Shown piece by piece: positions 45,976 to 55,417 of a stretch of 64,000 nucleotides of DNA. Every line of letters begins with the position of its first letter. The first letter of the stretch is position 1. The DNA lies in assembly GCA_959602045.1 (NCBI GenBank), contig CAUGRT010000009.1, positions 1 to 64,000 on the forward strand. The letters are read 5' to 3'. Position numbers and translations under genes: made by a program. The stretch is from an uncultured Clostridia bacterium (GTDB lineage Bacteria; Bacillota; Clostridia; UBA1381). The notes below the pieces were generated by a model that was given only the letters and a program-made list of their open reading frames with translations, was not told the origin of the DNA and did no database searches.

Positions 45976-46004
45976 TTGATTTTTTAGGCTTAACATATTA
46001 TAAT
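45976..46004 (+). promoter_or_regulatory. Promoter of the fucosidase gene
   Basis: -35 TTGATT (45976-45981), a 17-base spacer and -10 TATAAT (45999-46004). Confidence 0.72.
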
Positions 46005-46098
46005 AAACTCGAAAAATACATATTTGCGGAGTATGTTCGGCGCGGAGTTGTATTTTTATAATCAATGATTTAAAATTTATCAAAAGGAGAGAAAAAAT

Positions 46099-47412
46099 AT
46101 GTCAAGCTATGTTACAAAAAAGACACCGGGCGATACAGCCTGGTTTACGCATGACCGATTCGGAATGTTTATTCATTTCGGATTATATGCATTACCGGCG
46201 CGTCATGAGTGGGTTAAGACGCAGGAAAAGATTTCAGAAGAGAAATACGATTTATATTTTAAGCATTTTGATCCCGATTTATATGATCCCAGAGAATGGG
46301 CAAGACAGGCAAAGGCGGCAGGAATGAAGTATGCAGTGCTTACAACGAAACACCATGAAGGTTTTTGTCTGTTTGATACCAAGTATACCGATTACAAATC
46401 CACAAATACTCCGTGCGGCAGAGATCTTGTGAGAGAATATGTGGACGCATTCAGAGCGGAGGGGCTTCATGTAGGCTTTTACTATTCGCTGATAGACTGG
46501 CATCATCCGGATTTCACGATTGATTGGCTGCATCCGAGAAGAGATGATGAAAATGCTGAGGAACTGAACAAGAACCGTGATATGACAAAGTATGCGGAAT
46601 ACATGCGCAATCAAGTGACCGAGTTATTAACCAATTACGGAAAAATTGATATTTTGTGGTTTGATTTTTCGTATACCCAAAGACCGGAGGATGCAAAGGA
46701 CTGGATGAGCGGTAAGGGTAAGGATGAATGGGAGGCAGAAAAGCTGATCGAAACGGCAAGAAGCCTTCAACCGCACATTATCATTGATAACAGAACAGAG
46801 ATTGAGCAGGATCTTTGGACTCCGGAACAGTATCAGCCGATGGAGTGGCTCAAACATAAGGAAACCGGAGAACTGGTAACATGGGAGGCGTGTCAGACAT
46901 TTTCGGGTTCATGGGGATATTTCCGCGATGAGATGACCTGGAAATCACCGCAGATGCTGATTGAAATGCTGATTAATACGGTATGCATCGGGGGAAATCT
47001 TCTGATGAATGTCGGTCCTACGGCGCGCGGCTATCTGGATTACCGTGCGGAAAAAGCATTGCAGGTATATGCGGATTGGATGAAATATAACTCACGTTCG
47101 ATTTATGGCTGTACCATGGCAGAGCCGGAGTTTATGGCACCGAGAGGGTGCCGGCTGACGCAAAGTGAGGACGGAAAACGCTTATATGTTCACTTGATGG
47201 AATATCCGTATGCATTCCTGGAGATGCCCGGTATGGCAGGCAAGGTTGAATATGCACAGTTCTTGCATGATGCCAGTGAGCTGATTTTCACTGAGAAAAA
47301 GGCAGGACATTTTAGTGAGGGAAAAACAGAAGCGGATGATCTGCTCGTTATTAATCTGCCTCCGGTTAAGCCGAACATCATTGTTCCGGTTATCGAGTTA
47401 TTTCTAAAATAA
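46099..47412 (+). CDS. Alpha-L-fucosidase, GH29, cytoplasmic
   Basis: Removes L-fucose from glycans. The 437-residue protein has no signal peptide, so it acts on imported oligosaccharides. It starts the barrel at WFTHDRFGMFIHFGLYALPARHEW, continues through LTTKHHEGFCLFDT and YYSLIDWHHPDF, and carries the probable nucleophile Asp in DILWFDFSY. No transporter or fucose catabolic gene is adjacent. A single promoter and terminator make it monocistronic. Specificity (alpha-1,2/3/4/6) is not readable. Confidence 0.9.
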   Translation: MSSYVTKKTPGDTAWFTHDRFGMFIHFGLYALPARHEWVKTQEKISEEKYDLYFKHFDPDLYDPREWARQAKAAGMKYAVLTTKHHEGFCLFDTKYTDYKSTNTPCGRDLVREYVDAFRAEGLHVGFYYSLIDWHHPDFTIDWLHPRRDDENAEELNKNRDMTKYAEYMRNQVTELLTNYGKIDILWFDFSYTQRPEDAKDWMSGKGKDEWEAEKLIETARSLQPHIIIDNRTEIEQDLWTPEQYQPMEWLKHKETGELVTWEACQTFSGSWGYFRDEMTWKSPQMLIEMLINTVCIGGNLLMNVGPTARGYLDYRAEKALQVYADWMKYNSRSIYGCTMAEPEFMAPRGCRLTQSEDGKRLYVHLMEYPYAFLEMPGMAGKVEYAQFLHDASELIFTEKKAGHFSEGKTEADDLLVINLPPVKPNIIVPVIELFLK

Positions 47413-47460
47413 AAGCTTTATAAAAATCAATGGCACAAAAATGCTGAACATACTGAAAAA

Positions 47461-47489
47461 CAAGTGATGAAACGCAAGCTCATCACTTG
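47461..47489 (+). terminator. Terminator after the fucosidase gene
   Basis: CAAGTGATGA (47461-47470) pairs with TCATCACTTG (47480-47489), followed by seven T. Confidence 0.88.
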
Positions 47490-47498
47490 TTTTTTTGT

Positions 47499-47564
47499 TG
47501 TCGAAAGATTTTATGAGTTCGACAACCGTTTTCGACAGGCTTTTTTGATGGACAGTAGTATAAT
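47499..47564 (+). promoter_or_regulatory. Spo0A-controlled spoIIG promoter
   Basis: Three perfect Spo0A boxes: TGTCGAA (47499-47505), TTCGACA (47518-47524) and TTCGACA (47531-47537). The last overlaps a -35-like TCGACA (47532-47537), which stands 21 bases from -10 TATAAT (47559-47564). The long spacing and overlap copy the B. subtilis spoIIG promoter, where Spo0A~P repositions sigma-A polymerase. Confidence 0.88.
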
Positions 47565-47648
47565 AAATAGTGTTCGGATGAGAAAAGAAAAAATGCTTAT
47601 CAAACAAATTGGGATGGTCGGTCGGAGGAAAGGAGAGCGAACCGGTTC

Positions 47649-48425
47649 ATGGAAATTTATGCGGAAACTTTATTTTTTATGAATGGTTTTGTGCTGTTTG
47701 TCGCTCTGATTCCGCCGTGCCGCCGTTACGGTGTAACGGTGCAGCGGCAGATGTGCGCTGCGGCTTTGGGAGCGGCGTGGGCGGCGGCTGTTTTTATCTA
47801 TGCTCCCGGAGGGATTTTGGGTAGAATATCGGCAGCCGCAGGATGGATTCTTACCGCATGGACGGCTTTTGGAAAAAAGTTCAAGGGCAGCATTTCATTT
47901 TTTGTGTTTTTGATGCTGTTATATGCGGCGACTGTGCTGTTTTTGGCAATTTGGGGTAACGGAATCGGCGCACTGATTAAAAATGGAGTTCTATACTTCA
48001 ATGCTCCGGCAAGCGTTGTAATACCGATTTTTACGGCGGCGTTTTTGGTTGCTGTCTTGATAGAACGACTCTGGAAATCTGTTATAGAAACAAAGCGGCA
48101 TTTGCTGCGGATTACAAAGCGCGGCAAGAGCGTTGACGTTTTGGCTTTACAAGACAGCGGGAATTTATTAAAAGAGCCGAAAAGCGGCAAACGAGTGATT
48201 TTGGTAACGCGAAAAGCGTTGTCGCCGCTTTGCCCGGAGGAGCTTTTGACGAGTGAGCCACCCTATGTCATTCCATATCAATCGCTCGGGCATGAGGGAG
48301 CGGTCATTGGCTTTTTACCCGATCAAATTATACTGGACAATAAAAAGGAAGTGAGCGATGCGGTTATCGGTATTGCGGAGAAACGTTTTGCCGGAGATTG
48401 CGACGCTTTAATTGGAGGAATATAA
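47649..48425 (+). CDS. spoIIGA: Sigma-E processing peptidase SpoIIGA
   Basis: A membrane aspartic protease that cleaves pro-sigma-E in the mother cell after a forespore signal. The 258-residue protein has about five N-terminal membrane helices and a C-terminal protease domain with catalytic Asp169 in the DSGN motif (ALQDSGNLL). It is shorter than the B. subtilis protein (about 309). The ribosome site AAAGGAG is rather far from ATG. The stop abuts the sigE start. Confidence 0.9.
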   Translation: MEIYAETLFFMNGFVLFVALIPPCRRYGVTVQRQMCAAALGAAWAAAVFIYAPGGILGRISAAAGWILTAWTAFGKKFKGSISFFVFLMLLYAATVLFLAIWGNGIGALIKNGVLYFNAPASVVIPIFTAAFLVAVLIERLWKSVIETKRHLLRITKRGKSVDVLALQDSGNLLKEPKSGKRVILVTRKALSPLCPEELLTSEPPYVIPYQSLGHEGAVIGFLPDQIILDNKKEVSDAVIGIAEKRFAGDCDALIGGI

Positions 48426-49130
48426 ATGCTTTTATCCAAACTCAGCAGTAAACTTATTTTCTTTTCGCAGCTTGCGGAAGATGGTGTTTTTTACATAGGG
48501 GGCAGCGACACCTTGCCGCCTCCGTTAAAAAAGGATGAAGAGGAGGCGCTCATGGAGCGTTTGGAGCAGGGGGATGAATCGGTCAAAACGGCGCTGATTG
48601 AGCGCAATTTACGGTTGGTCGTATACATTGCCCGAAAATTCGAAAATACGGGGATTTGCGTTGAGGATTTGATTTCAATCGGAACAATCGGACTCATTAA
48701 ATCCATTAATACCTTTAAACCGTCTAAAAATATCAAATTGGCAACCTACGCGTCCCGATGTATCGAAAATGAAATTCTGATGTATTTGCGGAAAAATTCC
48801 AATTCCCGAACCGAGGTGTCGATTGATGAACCGCTGAATGTGGATTGGGACGGCAATGAACTGCTGTTATCGGATATTCTGGGGACGGATAACGATGTAA
48901 TCTGCAAAGGAATTGAGGACGAGGTGGATAAAAAGCTGCTTTCTGTTGCCTTAACCAAGCTTTCGGGACGAGAGCGGAAGATTATGGAGCTGCGTTTTGG
49001 ATTGGGAAACCGTCATGAAAAAACGCAAAAGGAGGTTGCCGATATGCTGGGCATTTCGCAGTCCTATATCTCCAGATTGGAAAAACGCATCATCGGGCGG
49101 CTAAAAAAGGAAATTGCCAAGATGAGCTGA
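48426..49130 (+). CDS. sigE: Sporulation sigma factor SigE (mother cell)
   Basis: Early mother-cell sigma factor made as an inactive precursor. The 234-residue protein has a pro-region of about 27 residues ending before the conserved [13 protein letters not shown], then region 2 ([17 protein letters not shown] ... GLIKSINTF) and region 4 with a helix-turn-helix ([22 protein letters not shown]). It starts immediately after the spoIIGA stop with GGAGG 7 bases upstream. SpoIIGA is expected to remove the pro-region. Confidence 0.97.
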   Translation: MLLSKLSSKLIFFSQLAEDGVFYIGGSDTLPPPLKKDEEEALMERLEQGDESVKTALIERNLRLVVYIARKFENTGICVEDLISIGTIGLIKSINTFKPSKNIKLATYASRCIENEILMYLRKNSNSRTEVSIDEPLNVDWDGNELLLSDILGTDNDVICKGIEDEVDKKLLSVALTKLSGRERKIMELRFGLGNRHEKTQKEVADMLGISQSYISRLEKRIIGRLKKEIAKMS

Positions 49131-49202
49131 CATATCACATATTCTATCTTTCAATGTACATAGCCGTTAAGCGGCGGCTAAAAAAACAGGAGGATAGAAG
49201 GT

Positions 49203-49973
49203 ATGACAAACAAAGTTGAAATATGCGGTGTGAACACGTCAAAGTTGCCGACTCTGACAAAAAAGGAGAAGGATGAGCTTTTTATAAAGATTAAAGCGGG
49301 GGATATGCAGGCAAGGGAAACCTTTGTGCAAGGAAATTTGAGATTGGTTTTGTCGGTGATTCAGCGTTTCAATAATCGCGGCGAAAATGTAGACGATCTT
49401 TTTCAGGTAGGCTGTATCGGATTGATTAAAGCCATTGATAATTTTGACCTTTCCCAGAATGTTCAGTTTTCGACCTATGCGGTGCCGATGATTATCGGTG
49501 AAATCCGCCGGTATCTGCGTGATAACAATACCATCCGCGTCAGCCGTTCTTTGAAGGATATTGCCTATAAGGCGCTGACCGTAAAGGAAAAGCTGATTAA
49601 TAAAAATTCGAAAGAACCGACGATTTCGGAAATTGCAAAGGAGCTGGATTTGCCGAAAGAGGACGTGGTTTTTGCATTGGATGCGATTGCCGATCCGGTA
49701 TCGCTGTTTGAACCGATTTATCATGATGGCGGCGAGGCGATTTTTGTCATGGATCAGGTGAAGGACATCAAAAACTCCGATGAAAACTGGTTGGAAAATA
49801 TCGCGATCAATGAGGCGATGAAGCATCTGGATGAACGGGAAAAGCATATTTTAAATCTTCGGTTTTTCCAGGGGCGAACACAGATGGAGGTTGCGGAGGA
49901 AATCGGAATTTCGCAGGCACAGGTGTCGCGCCTGGAGAAATCAGCGTTAAAACAAATGCGAAAATATGTCTGA
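49203..49973 (+). CDS. sigG: Sporulation sigma factor SigG (forespore)
   Basis: Late forespore sigma factor, 256 residues. It has the SigG-specific N-terminus NKVEICGVNTSKLP, region 2 (GNLRLVLSVIQRFNNRGENVDDLFQVGCIGLIKA, split by its turns), region 3 and region 4 (MEVAEEIGISQAQVSRLEK). The sigE gap is 72 bases and includes a small hairpin (TAGCCG/CGGCTA near 49160-49178). In Bacillus this gene has its own SigF/SigG promoter; I could not fix one here. Confidence 0.97.
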   Translation: MTNKVEICGVNTSKLPTLTKKEKDELFIKIKAGDMQARETFVQGNLRLVLSVIQRFNNRGENVDDLFQVGCIGLIKAIDNFDLSQNVQFSTYAVPMIIGEIRRYLRDNNTIRVSRSLKDIAYKALTVKEKLINKNSKEPTISEIAKELDLPKEDVVFALDAIADPVSLFEPIYHDGGEAIFVMDQVKDIKNSDENWLENIAINEAMKHLDEREKHILNLRFFQGRTQMEVAEEIGISQAQVSRLEKSALKQMRKYV

Positions 49974-49982
49974 TTCAAATAA

Positions 49983-50022
49983 GCGCTTTGCGCAGACGAG
50001 GAAAATCCTCTGCGCAAAGCGC
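49983..50022. terminator. Bidirectional terminator between sigG and the NUDIX gene
   Basis: GCGCTTTGCGCAGA at the left pairs with the right arm ending AAAGCGC (50022), with a short bulge and AAAAT loop, followed by AAATTTTT. It serves both converging genes. Confidence 0.85.
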
Positions 50023-50028
50023 AAATTT

Positions 50029-50643
50029 TTAATCCATCAGTGTTTTCCAGTTCGGCGAATGGTAAGCGTCAAAGCACATTTGAATTTGTTCCTGATTATT
50101 TTTTTCTTCCGCCAGTTTCGGCAATTCCTCTATGCCGAAATATCGGCTTTCCACCGTTTCGATATTCTGTTCAAAATTACCGCCGAGGACGGAGCAAAGG
50201 ACAAACACCTTGCAGACTTTGTAGGCATACACCGGCAGATTGTGTTTTTCACGATCCTGTACGGCGATGACAACATCGGCGGAAACATCAAGCCCGGCTT
50301 CTTCCTTAACCTCCTTAATGACATTTTCCTTAACCGATACATTCACATCCACCCAACCGCCGGGCAGCGACCATGTTCCATTGTTTTCCTTGACTAAAAG
50401 GATTTTATCGTCCTTGAAGATTGCTGCGCGTGTATCTAATTTCGGTGTCTGGTAGCCGACCTCATTACAGAATAAATCTTTGACTTTTTCAAGAGGAATG
50501 TCAGTTTGAGTGTGAATCATGTCAGCCGCAATCATCCGAATTTTTTCATAGCGTTCCTTATCAAAATTATCCTTTGTGTAAAATAATCCTGCTTGGGCGA
50601 TACTCTGTAATTCCACTGCCCAATCCAACCATTTCTTGTTCAT
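50029..50643 (-). CDS. NUDIX hydrolase with N-terminal NUDIX_N domain
   Basis: A 204-residue protein. An alpha-helical N-terminal domain (about 1-60), common in ADP-ribose-pyrophosphatase-like clostridial proteins, precedes a NUDIX fold. The NUDIX box reads GGWVDVNVSVKENVIKEVKEEAG: the helix core EVKEE is intact, but the usual GE after the turn is NV and the Arg of RE is Lys. It probably still binds metal through EVKEE; the substrate is unknown. ATG 50643 lies 6 bases after GGAGG; ATG 50649 is too close. Confidence 0.85.
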   Translation of the reverse strand: MNKKWLDWAVELQSIAQAGLFYTKDNFDKERYEKIRMIAADMIHTQTDIPLEKVKDLFCNEVGYQTPKLDTRAAIFKDDKILLVKENNGTWSLPGGWVDVNVSVKENVIKEVKEEAGLDVSADVVIAVQDREKHNLPVYAYKVCKVFVLCSVLGGNFEQNIETVESRYFGIEELPKLAEEKNNQEQIQMCFDAYHSPNWKTLMD

Positions 50644-50682
50644 ATGCATCCTCCGTTTGCTTTTTAGATATTCACTAAACTT

Positions 50683-50711
50683 AGTTTGTCATAATCGCAC
50701 GGATTTGTCAA
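50683..50711 (-). promoter_or_regulatory. Possible promoter of the NUDIX gene
   Basis: On the minus strand, perfect -35 TTGACA (50711-50706), a 17-base spacer and a poor -10 CAAACT (50688-50683). A near-palindrome ACTAAACTTAGT overlaps the start side and could be an operator. Confidence 0.4.
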
Positions 50712-50744
50712 TAGTTTTTTGAAATTTGATCGGGAAATCACAAA

Positions 50745-50778
50745 AAAAGAACTTGCGTTGTTTTTCGCAAGCTCTTTT
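50745..50778 (-). terminator. Terminator of the V-ATPase operon
   Basis: On the minus strand, AAAAGAGCTTGCG (50778-50766) pairs with 50757-50745 (one mismatch) and is followed by T residues, just after the ntpD stop. Confidence 0.85.
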
Positions 50779-50782
50779 GACC

Positions 50783-51403
50783 CTATTGTTTTTCTTTTTG
50801 CGTTTTAATAACCTTCAGCCGTGAATGTTCCTCACGATCCTTTTCCTCAAGGGAATTGCTGATGTCCTTTACGATTTTTTCATAAAGAGGAATCGTTATA
50901 TTCTCCAGTGCATTGGCACGCTTTTGCGTCTTTTTAATGTTCATGGCAAGACGGTAAACCGAATTTTCAATTTCCGTCAGCTGAATTGTGAGCATTTTCA
51001 CTTCATTGAACTTTAAAAATGCTTCATCCAATGCGGAAGTGGTGTTCGAAAAGCCGTAAATCGGACGTCCGGAGAATTGTTTTGCGCGGACAACGGGAAT
51101 TTCTACGCCCATAACGCTGCGCAGGTCAATTTCCACGCTATCCTCAAAAACCGCACTGTGCGCGTGTTCTTCTACCGCGTTAATACTCATCAGCACGTTT
51201 GCGCCCTCTAAGGCACGGTAGGCGAGAGTAAATGTTTCTTCGATTTTGGCTTCGACATCCTTTGCTTCTTCGATCAGCTGCATCATTTCCCGAATCAGAA
51301 TATTCCGCTTTTTATCCAGCATTTCATATCCTTGTTTCGACAGACGCAGGGTGTTTTTCGCCGACATCAAATTTCCCTTGGTGGGTGCAAGTGTTTTTTG
51401 CAT
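50783..51403 (-). CDS. ntpD: V-type ATPase subunit D
   Basis: Central-stalk rotor subunit, 206 residues, long antiparallel coiled coil. It begins MQKTLAPTKGNLM, the conserved opening. ATG 51403 lies 7 bases after GGGGGTG; a TTG at 51409 is possible but unlikely. The last gene of the operon, followed by its terminator. It transmits rotation between the A3B3 head and the membrane ring. Confidence 0.95.
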   Translation of the reverse strand: MQKTLAPTKGNLMSAKNTLRLSKQGYEMLDKKRNILIREMMQLIEEAKDVEAKIEETFTLAYRALEGANVLMSINAVEEHAHSAVFEDSVEIDLRSVMGVEIPVVRAKQFSGRPIYGFSNTTSALDEAFLKFNEVKMLTIQLTEIENSVYRLAMNIKKTQKRANALENITIPLYEKIVKDISNSLEEKDREEHSRLKVIKTQKEKQ

Positions 51404-51418
51404 GGACAAACACCCCCT

Positions 51419-52816
51419 TTAGTCTAATTCCTCGGCAGGTTTATAATACTTGTTCAGAATATCGTCGCTTACACGGTCAAGCTCGCTCTTCGGCAACATT
51501 CCGAGAAGCTCCCAACCCAGATTCAGCGTATCCTCAATGCTTCTGTTTTCGTCCTTTGCCTGGGACAGGAAACGTTCATCAAAGGCTCTTCCGAAAGCAA
51601 TATACTTCTTATCAATATCCGAAAGCTCATCTTCACCGATAACCGAAGCCAGGCTCTTTGCATCCTCAACCTTAGAGTATGCCGCAAACAGCTGGTTCGA
51701 CAGCGCCGGATGATCCTCTCGTGTAAAGCCCTCGCCGATACCGTCCTTCATCAAACGCGATAGGGAAGGAAGAATGGATACCGGAGGATATACGCCGGTC
51801 AGACTTAAGGCTCTTCCCAAAACAATCTGCCCCTCGGTGATATATCCGGTAAGGTCCGGAATCGGGTGAGTAATATCATCATTCGGCATCGTCAAGATCG
51901 GCACCTGTGTTACGGAGCCTTTGGCGTCCTTAATGATACCTGCACGCTCATACAGAGAAGCCAAGTCCGAATACAAGTATCCGGGGAACCCCTTACGTGA
52001 CGGAATCTCGCCCTTAGAGGAGGAAACCTCACGCAAAGCCTCGGCATATGAGGTCATATCCGTTAGGATAACAAGCACGTGCATATCATGCTTGAATGCC
52101 AAATATTCGGCAGCGGTCAATGCGCAGCGCGGTGTGATAATTCTTTCAACAACCGGGTCGTTCGACAGGTTCAAGAACATAACAACCTTGCTCAAAACAC
52201 CGCTTTCTTCAAATGATTTCTTAAAGTAGTTCGCAACATCGTGCTTTACGCCCATTGCCGCAAAGACAATCGCAAATTTATCTCCGTTTACATCATCAGC
52301 GTCCACAACCTTTGCTTGACGTGCAATCTGAATAGCAAGCTGATCGTGGGGAAGTCCATCGCCCGAGAAAATCGGAAGCTTCTGACCACGGATCAAGGTT
52401 GTCAGACAGTCGATGGAGGAAATACCGGTCTGAATAAAGTTATTCGGATATTCACGCGATACCGGATTAATCGGCTGACCGTTTACATCCCGAACCTCAT
52501 CGGCAAAATAATCGCCCAGACCGTCAATCGGGCGTCCTACACCGTCCAGCGTTCTGCCGAGAATCTCTCTGGAAAGCGGCAGCCGCATCGGTTCGCCCAT
52601 CAGCTTTGTTTTGGTGTTTGTAAGCGAAAGACCGCTGGTTCCTTCGAAAAGCTGAATAACAGCCTTATCTCCGGAAATCTCTATGACACGGCCGATTCTT
52701 TTTGAGCCGTCATCCAGAGTAACCGTTACCATTTCCTCATAAAAGGCTTCGGTTACGCCCTCAATGACCGCCAAAGGTCCCTGAATATTGTTAAGACCCA
52801 TATATTCAATAGCCAT
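51419..52816 (-). CDS. ntpB: V-type ATPase subunit B
   Basis: Non-catalytic nucleotide-head subunit, 465 residues. It has the family sequences [21 protein letters not shown], in place of a Walker A, FAAMGV, and [14 protein letters not shown]. It lacks a P-loop GKT, as expected for B. Three copies alternate with A in the head. Spacing to ntpD is 15 bases. Confidence 0.96.
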   Translation of the reverse strand: MAIEYMGLNNIQGPLAVIEGVTEAFYEEMVTVTLDDGSKRIGRVIEISGDKAVIQLFEGTSGLSLTNTKTKLMGEPMRLPLSREILGRTLDGVGRPIDGLGDYFADEVRDVNGQPINPVSREYPNNFIQTGISSIDCLTTLIRGQKLPIFSGDGLPHDQLAIQIARQAKVVDADDVNGDKFAIVFAAMGVKHDVANYFKKSFEESGVLSKVVMFLNLSNDPVVERIITPRCALTAAEYLAFKHDMHVLVILTDMTSYAEALREVSSSKGEIPSRKGFPGYLYSDLASLYERAGIIKDAKGSVTQVPILTMPNDDITHPIPDLTGYITEGQIVLGRALSLTGVYPPVSILPSLSRLMKDGIGEGFTREDHPALSNQLFAAYSKVEDAKSLASVIGEDELSDIDKKYIAFGRAFDERFLSQAKDENRSIEDTLNLGWELLGMLPKSELDRVSDDILNKYYKPAEELD

Positions 52817-52866
52817 ACTTTTATTTCACTCTCCTTATTTGTAAATCACAAGGGATTCACAGCAGT

Positions 52867-54645
52867 TTAATCCTCATCCAGCTTCTGTGCAATCAGATTG
52901 TCAAAGGTTTCGTTGATTTTTCTTTGCAGTTCATGGAAAGGAGCTTCCATATCCTTGTTGCCGATGGTGTACTTAATTCTGATAACATCCTCGACAATGC
53001 CGGTTTCGTTGACCTTAGAGAATACGATACCCTTTTCAACAATCTCTTTCATTCGGCGGTCAAGCAATAAAATGACGTCCATCATCTTATTCTGCTTTTC
53101 AAGAGGAACATAAGTATCATCCGCATGGAAAGCGTTTTGCTGCAAGAATCCAAGACGAATCGCTCTTGCAACCTCAAGCGTTGCTTTCTGACCGTCCGGA
53201 AGAACGTCTGCACCGATCAGCTTTACAATCTCAAGCAGACTGCTTTCTTCCTGCAAAATCGCCATGATTTTGGAACGCTTATCCATGAAATCCTTTGAAA
53301 CGTTTTCTTTATACCAATCCGTCAGATCGTCAATATACTCACTATAGCTGGAAAGCCACTGGATTGCCGGATAATGTCTTGCATAGGCAAGGGACTTATC
53401 CAATGCCCAGAAGCAGCGTATAAATCGTTTTGTGTTTTGTGTTACCGGCTCGGAGAAGTCGCCGCCCTGGGGAGATACCGCACCGATAATGGATACGGAG
53501 CCTTCCGAACCGTTTAAGTTGGTTACATATCCCGCTCTTTCATAGAATTGTGAAAGACGGGAAGCTAAGTAAGCCGGGAAACCTTCCTCTGCCGGCATTT
53601 CCTCCAGACGTCCGGAAATCTCACGCAGAGCCTCCGCCCATCTTGAAGTGGAATCTGCCATCAAGGCAACGTCATAACCCATGTCGCGGTAATATTCCGC
53701 TAACGTAACGCCGGTATAAATCGAAGCTTCACGTGCTGCAACCGGCATGTTGGATGTGTTTGCAATCAAAACCGTTCTGTCAAGCAGTGGACGGTTGGAT
53801 TTCGGGTCAATCAATTCCGAAAATTCCTCCAGAACCTGCGTCATTTCGTTTCCGCGCTCGCCGCAGCCGATATATACGATAATATCGGCATCGCACCATT
53901 TTGCAAGCTGATGCTGCGTCATGGTTTTACCGGTACCGAATCCTCCCGGAATCGCCGCCGCACCGCCCTTAGCCAGGGGGAACATTGCGTCAATAACACG
54001 CTGACCCGTTACAAGCGGTTTTGTGATTGGCTGTCTTTTCAAATAAGGACGCGCCTGCTTGATCGGCCATTCCTGCTTCATCGTAAGCTCTACCAAGCCG
54101 TCCTCTGTTTGTATTTTTGCGATTGGATCAACAATTGTATAGTTTCCGTTCTCAGCAACCCACTTTACAATACCCTTGATGTTGGGCGGCACCATAACGC
54201 GGTGCTCAATCAAGGTGGTTTCCTGAGTTACGGCAATAATATCGCCGCCGCTGACAATATCACCGTCTGCGATCTTCATTGTAATGTTCCAGGTTTTCTT
54301 TTCATCCAGGGGTGTAACCTTCAGTCCGCGTGCGATAAACGCGCCCGAACGACCTCTGATTTCTTTCAGAGGATGCTCAACACCGTCAAATATATCGGAG
54401 ATAATGCCGGGAGCGAGCGTGATGGATAGGGGAGCACCGGAGCCTTTTACAGGCTCATCCAGCTTCAAGCCGGTTGTTTCCTCATATACCTGAACGATCG
54501 TGGCATCCGCTTCAACGCCGATGACTTCACCGATCAGCTCCTCATCTCCAACATATACCATTTCTTGCATGCCGAAGTCGCTGGATCCTTTTACTTTCAC
54601 AACAGGCCCGTTGATACCGAAGATTTTACCTTCTGCATTCGCCAT
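52867..54645 (-). CDS. ntpA: V-type ATPase catalytic subunit A
   Basis: Catalytic ATPase subunit, 592 residues. Walker A GGFGTGKTMTQ near 230, a non-homologous insert region (about 115-190) typical of A subunits, Walker B region, and the catalytic GERGNEM motif. A hairpin (54680-54686 with 54693-54699) lies in the 65-base gap before it. AAAGGAAGG precedes ATG. Confidence 0.97.
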   Translation of the reverse strand: MANAEGKIFGINGPVVKVKGSSDFGMQEMVYVGDEELIGEVIGVEADATIVQVYEETTGLKLDEPVKGSGAPLSITLAPGIISDIFDGVEHPLKEIRGRSGAFIARGLKVTPLDEKKTWNITMKIADGDIVSGGDIIAVTQETTLIEHRVMVPPNIKGIVKWVAENGNYTIVDPIAKIQTEDGLVELTMKQEWPIKQARPYLKRQPITKPLVTGQRVIDAMFPLAKGGAAAIPGGFGTGKTMTQHQLAKWCDADIIVYIGCGERGNEMTQVLEEFSELIDPKSNRPLLDRTVLIANTSNMPVAAREASIYTGVTLAEYYRDMGYDVALMADSTSRWAEALREISGRLEEMPAEEGFPAYLASRLSQFYERAGYVTNLNGSEGSVSIIGAVSPQGGDFSEPVTQNTKRFIRCFWALDKSLAYARHYPAIQWLSSYSEYIDDLTDWYKENVSKDFMDKRSKIMAILQEESSLLEIVKLIGADVLPDGQKATLEVARAIRLGFLQQNAFHADDTYVPLEKQNKMMDVILLLDRRMKEIVEKGIVFSKVNETGIVEDVIRIKYTIGNKDMEAPFHELQRKINETFDNLIAQKLDED

Positions 54646-54710
54646 ATTTATCCTTCCTTTCAGCTTAATTCTGTGTGCCGACAGTATTGTTTTACTGTCC
54701 GATAGAGCGA

Positions 54711-55316
54711 TTACTCAATGGTAAGACCGCTTCTTTGGAGAAATTCTTTCTTCTCTTCCGCAAGCATTTCTTTGAAAGAATAATCGACGCTGACTCTGCG
54801 CGCCGGGTTAAACACCTTAGCGCCGCCGATAAAGTCCTTTTCGGTTGCGGCTTCTACGCTGATTTGCGCCGTACCGTCCGATAAAGCCTCAATCTGTTCC
54901 TTGAAGCGAAGATCATCAGAAGAAATATATACAACTTTCGGCCCTTTACCAACCTCGAAAATTGCTTTTTCTATTTTGTTCAGCAGCCATTTTCCATATG
55001 CGTCTGTCTGTGTATACGATTTTAACTTTTCCTTAGCTCCGTCCATGACTTCGTTAATGATGTGTTCGCGAGTCAAAAGAAGGTGCTTTTTTGCCTCCAA
55101 TTCAACGTGGAGGACTTTTTCGTTTGCTGCTTTTTTTGCTTCGGTGATGCTGTGCTGAATGGACTCATACGCCTCCTCAAGAAATTCATTTTCTTTGGCG
55201 TTTACCATTGTGTCATGCTTAACCTGAACCTTTTCCATCATTTCGTCACGCTTTGTTCCTGCATCATCCAAAACAAGCGAGGTGAACGTATTCAATTTCT
55301 CTTTTAAGTTATCCAT
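54711..55316 (-). CDS. ntpE: V-type ATPase subunit E
   Basis: Peripheral-stalk subunit, 201 residues, mostly helical and charged, with a C-terminal globular part ending LLAEEKKEFLQRSG-like ML-AEEKKEFL. ATG 55316 is 9 bases after AGGAGG. The upstream in-frame stretch to 55376 crosses hairpins and is not needed. It pairs with the small G/H coiled coil encoded first in the operon. Confidence 0.9.
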   Translation of the reverse strand: MDNLKEKLNTFTSLVLDDAGTKRDEMMEKVQVKHDTMVNAKENEFLEEAYESIQHSITEAKKAANEKVLHVELEAKKHLLLTREHIINEVMDGAKEKLKSYTQTDAYGKWLLNKIEKAIFEVGKGPKVVYISSDDLRFKEQIEALSDGTAQISVEAATEKDFIGGAKVFNPARRVSVDYSFKEMLAEEKKEFLQRSGLTIE

Positions 55317-55339
55317 ATCAGTGAACCTCCTTTTCATAA

Positions 55340-55413
55340 GGGGAATGACCCCGATCATTTCACTTTTCCGAATCATCGGAAAAGCATGAGGAATCTGCCG
55401 CCGGGTAGGGCGG
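55340..55413 (-). promoter_or_regulatory. Three stacked hairpins between ntpF-type gene and ntpE
   Basis: GGGG/CCCC (55340-55352), a perfect 9-bp CTTTTCCGA stem (55363-55384) and CCGCC/GGCGG (55398-55413). They fill the 101-base gap, the largest inside the operon, and are not followed by T tracts, so they look like processing or stability elements rather than a terminator. Confidence 0.5.
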
Positions 55414-55417
55414 AGAA

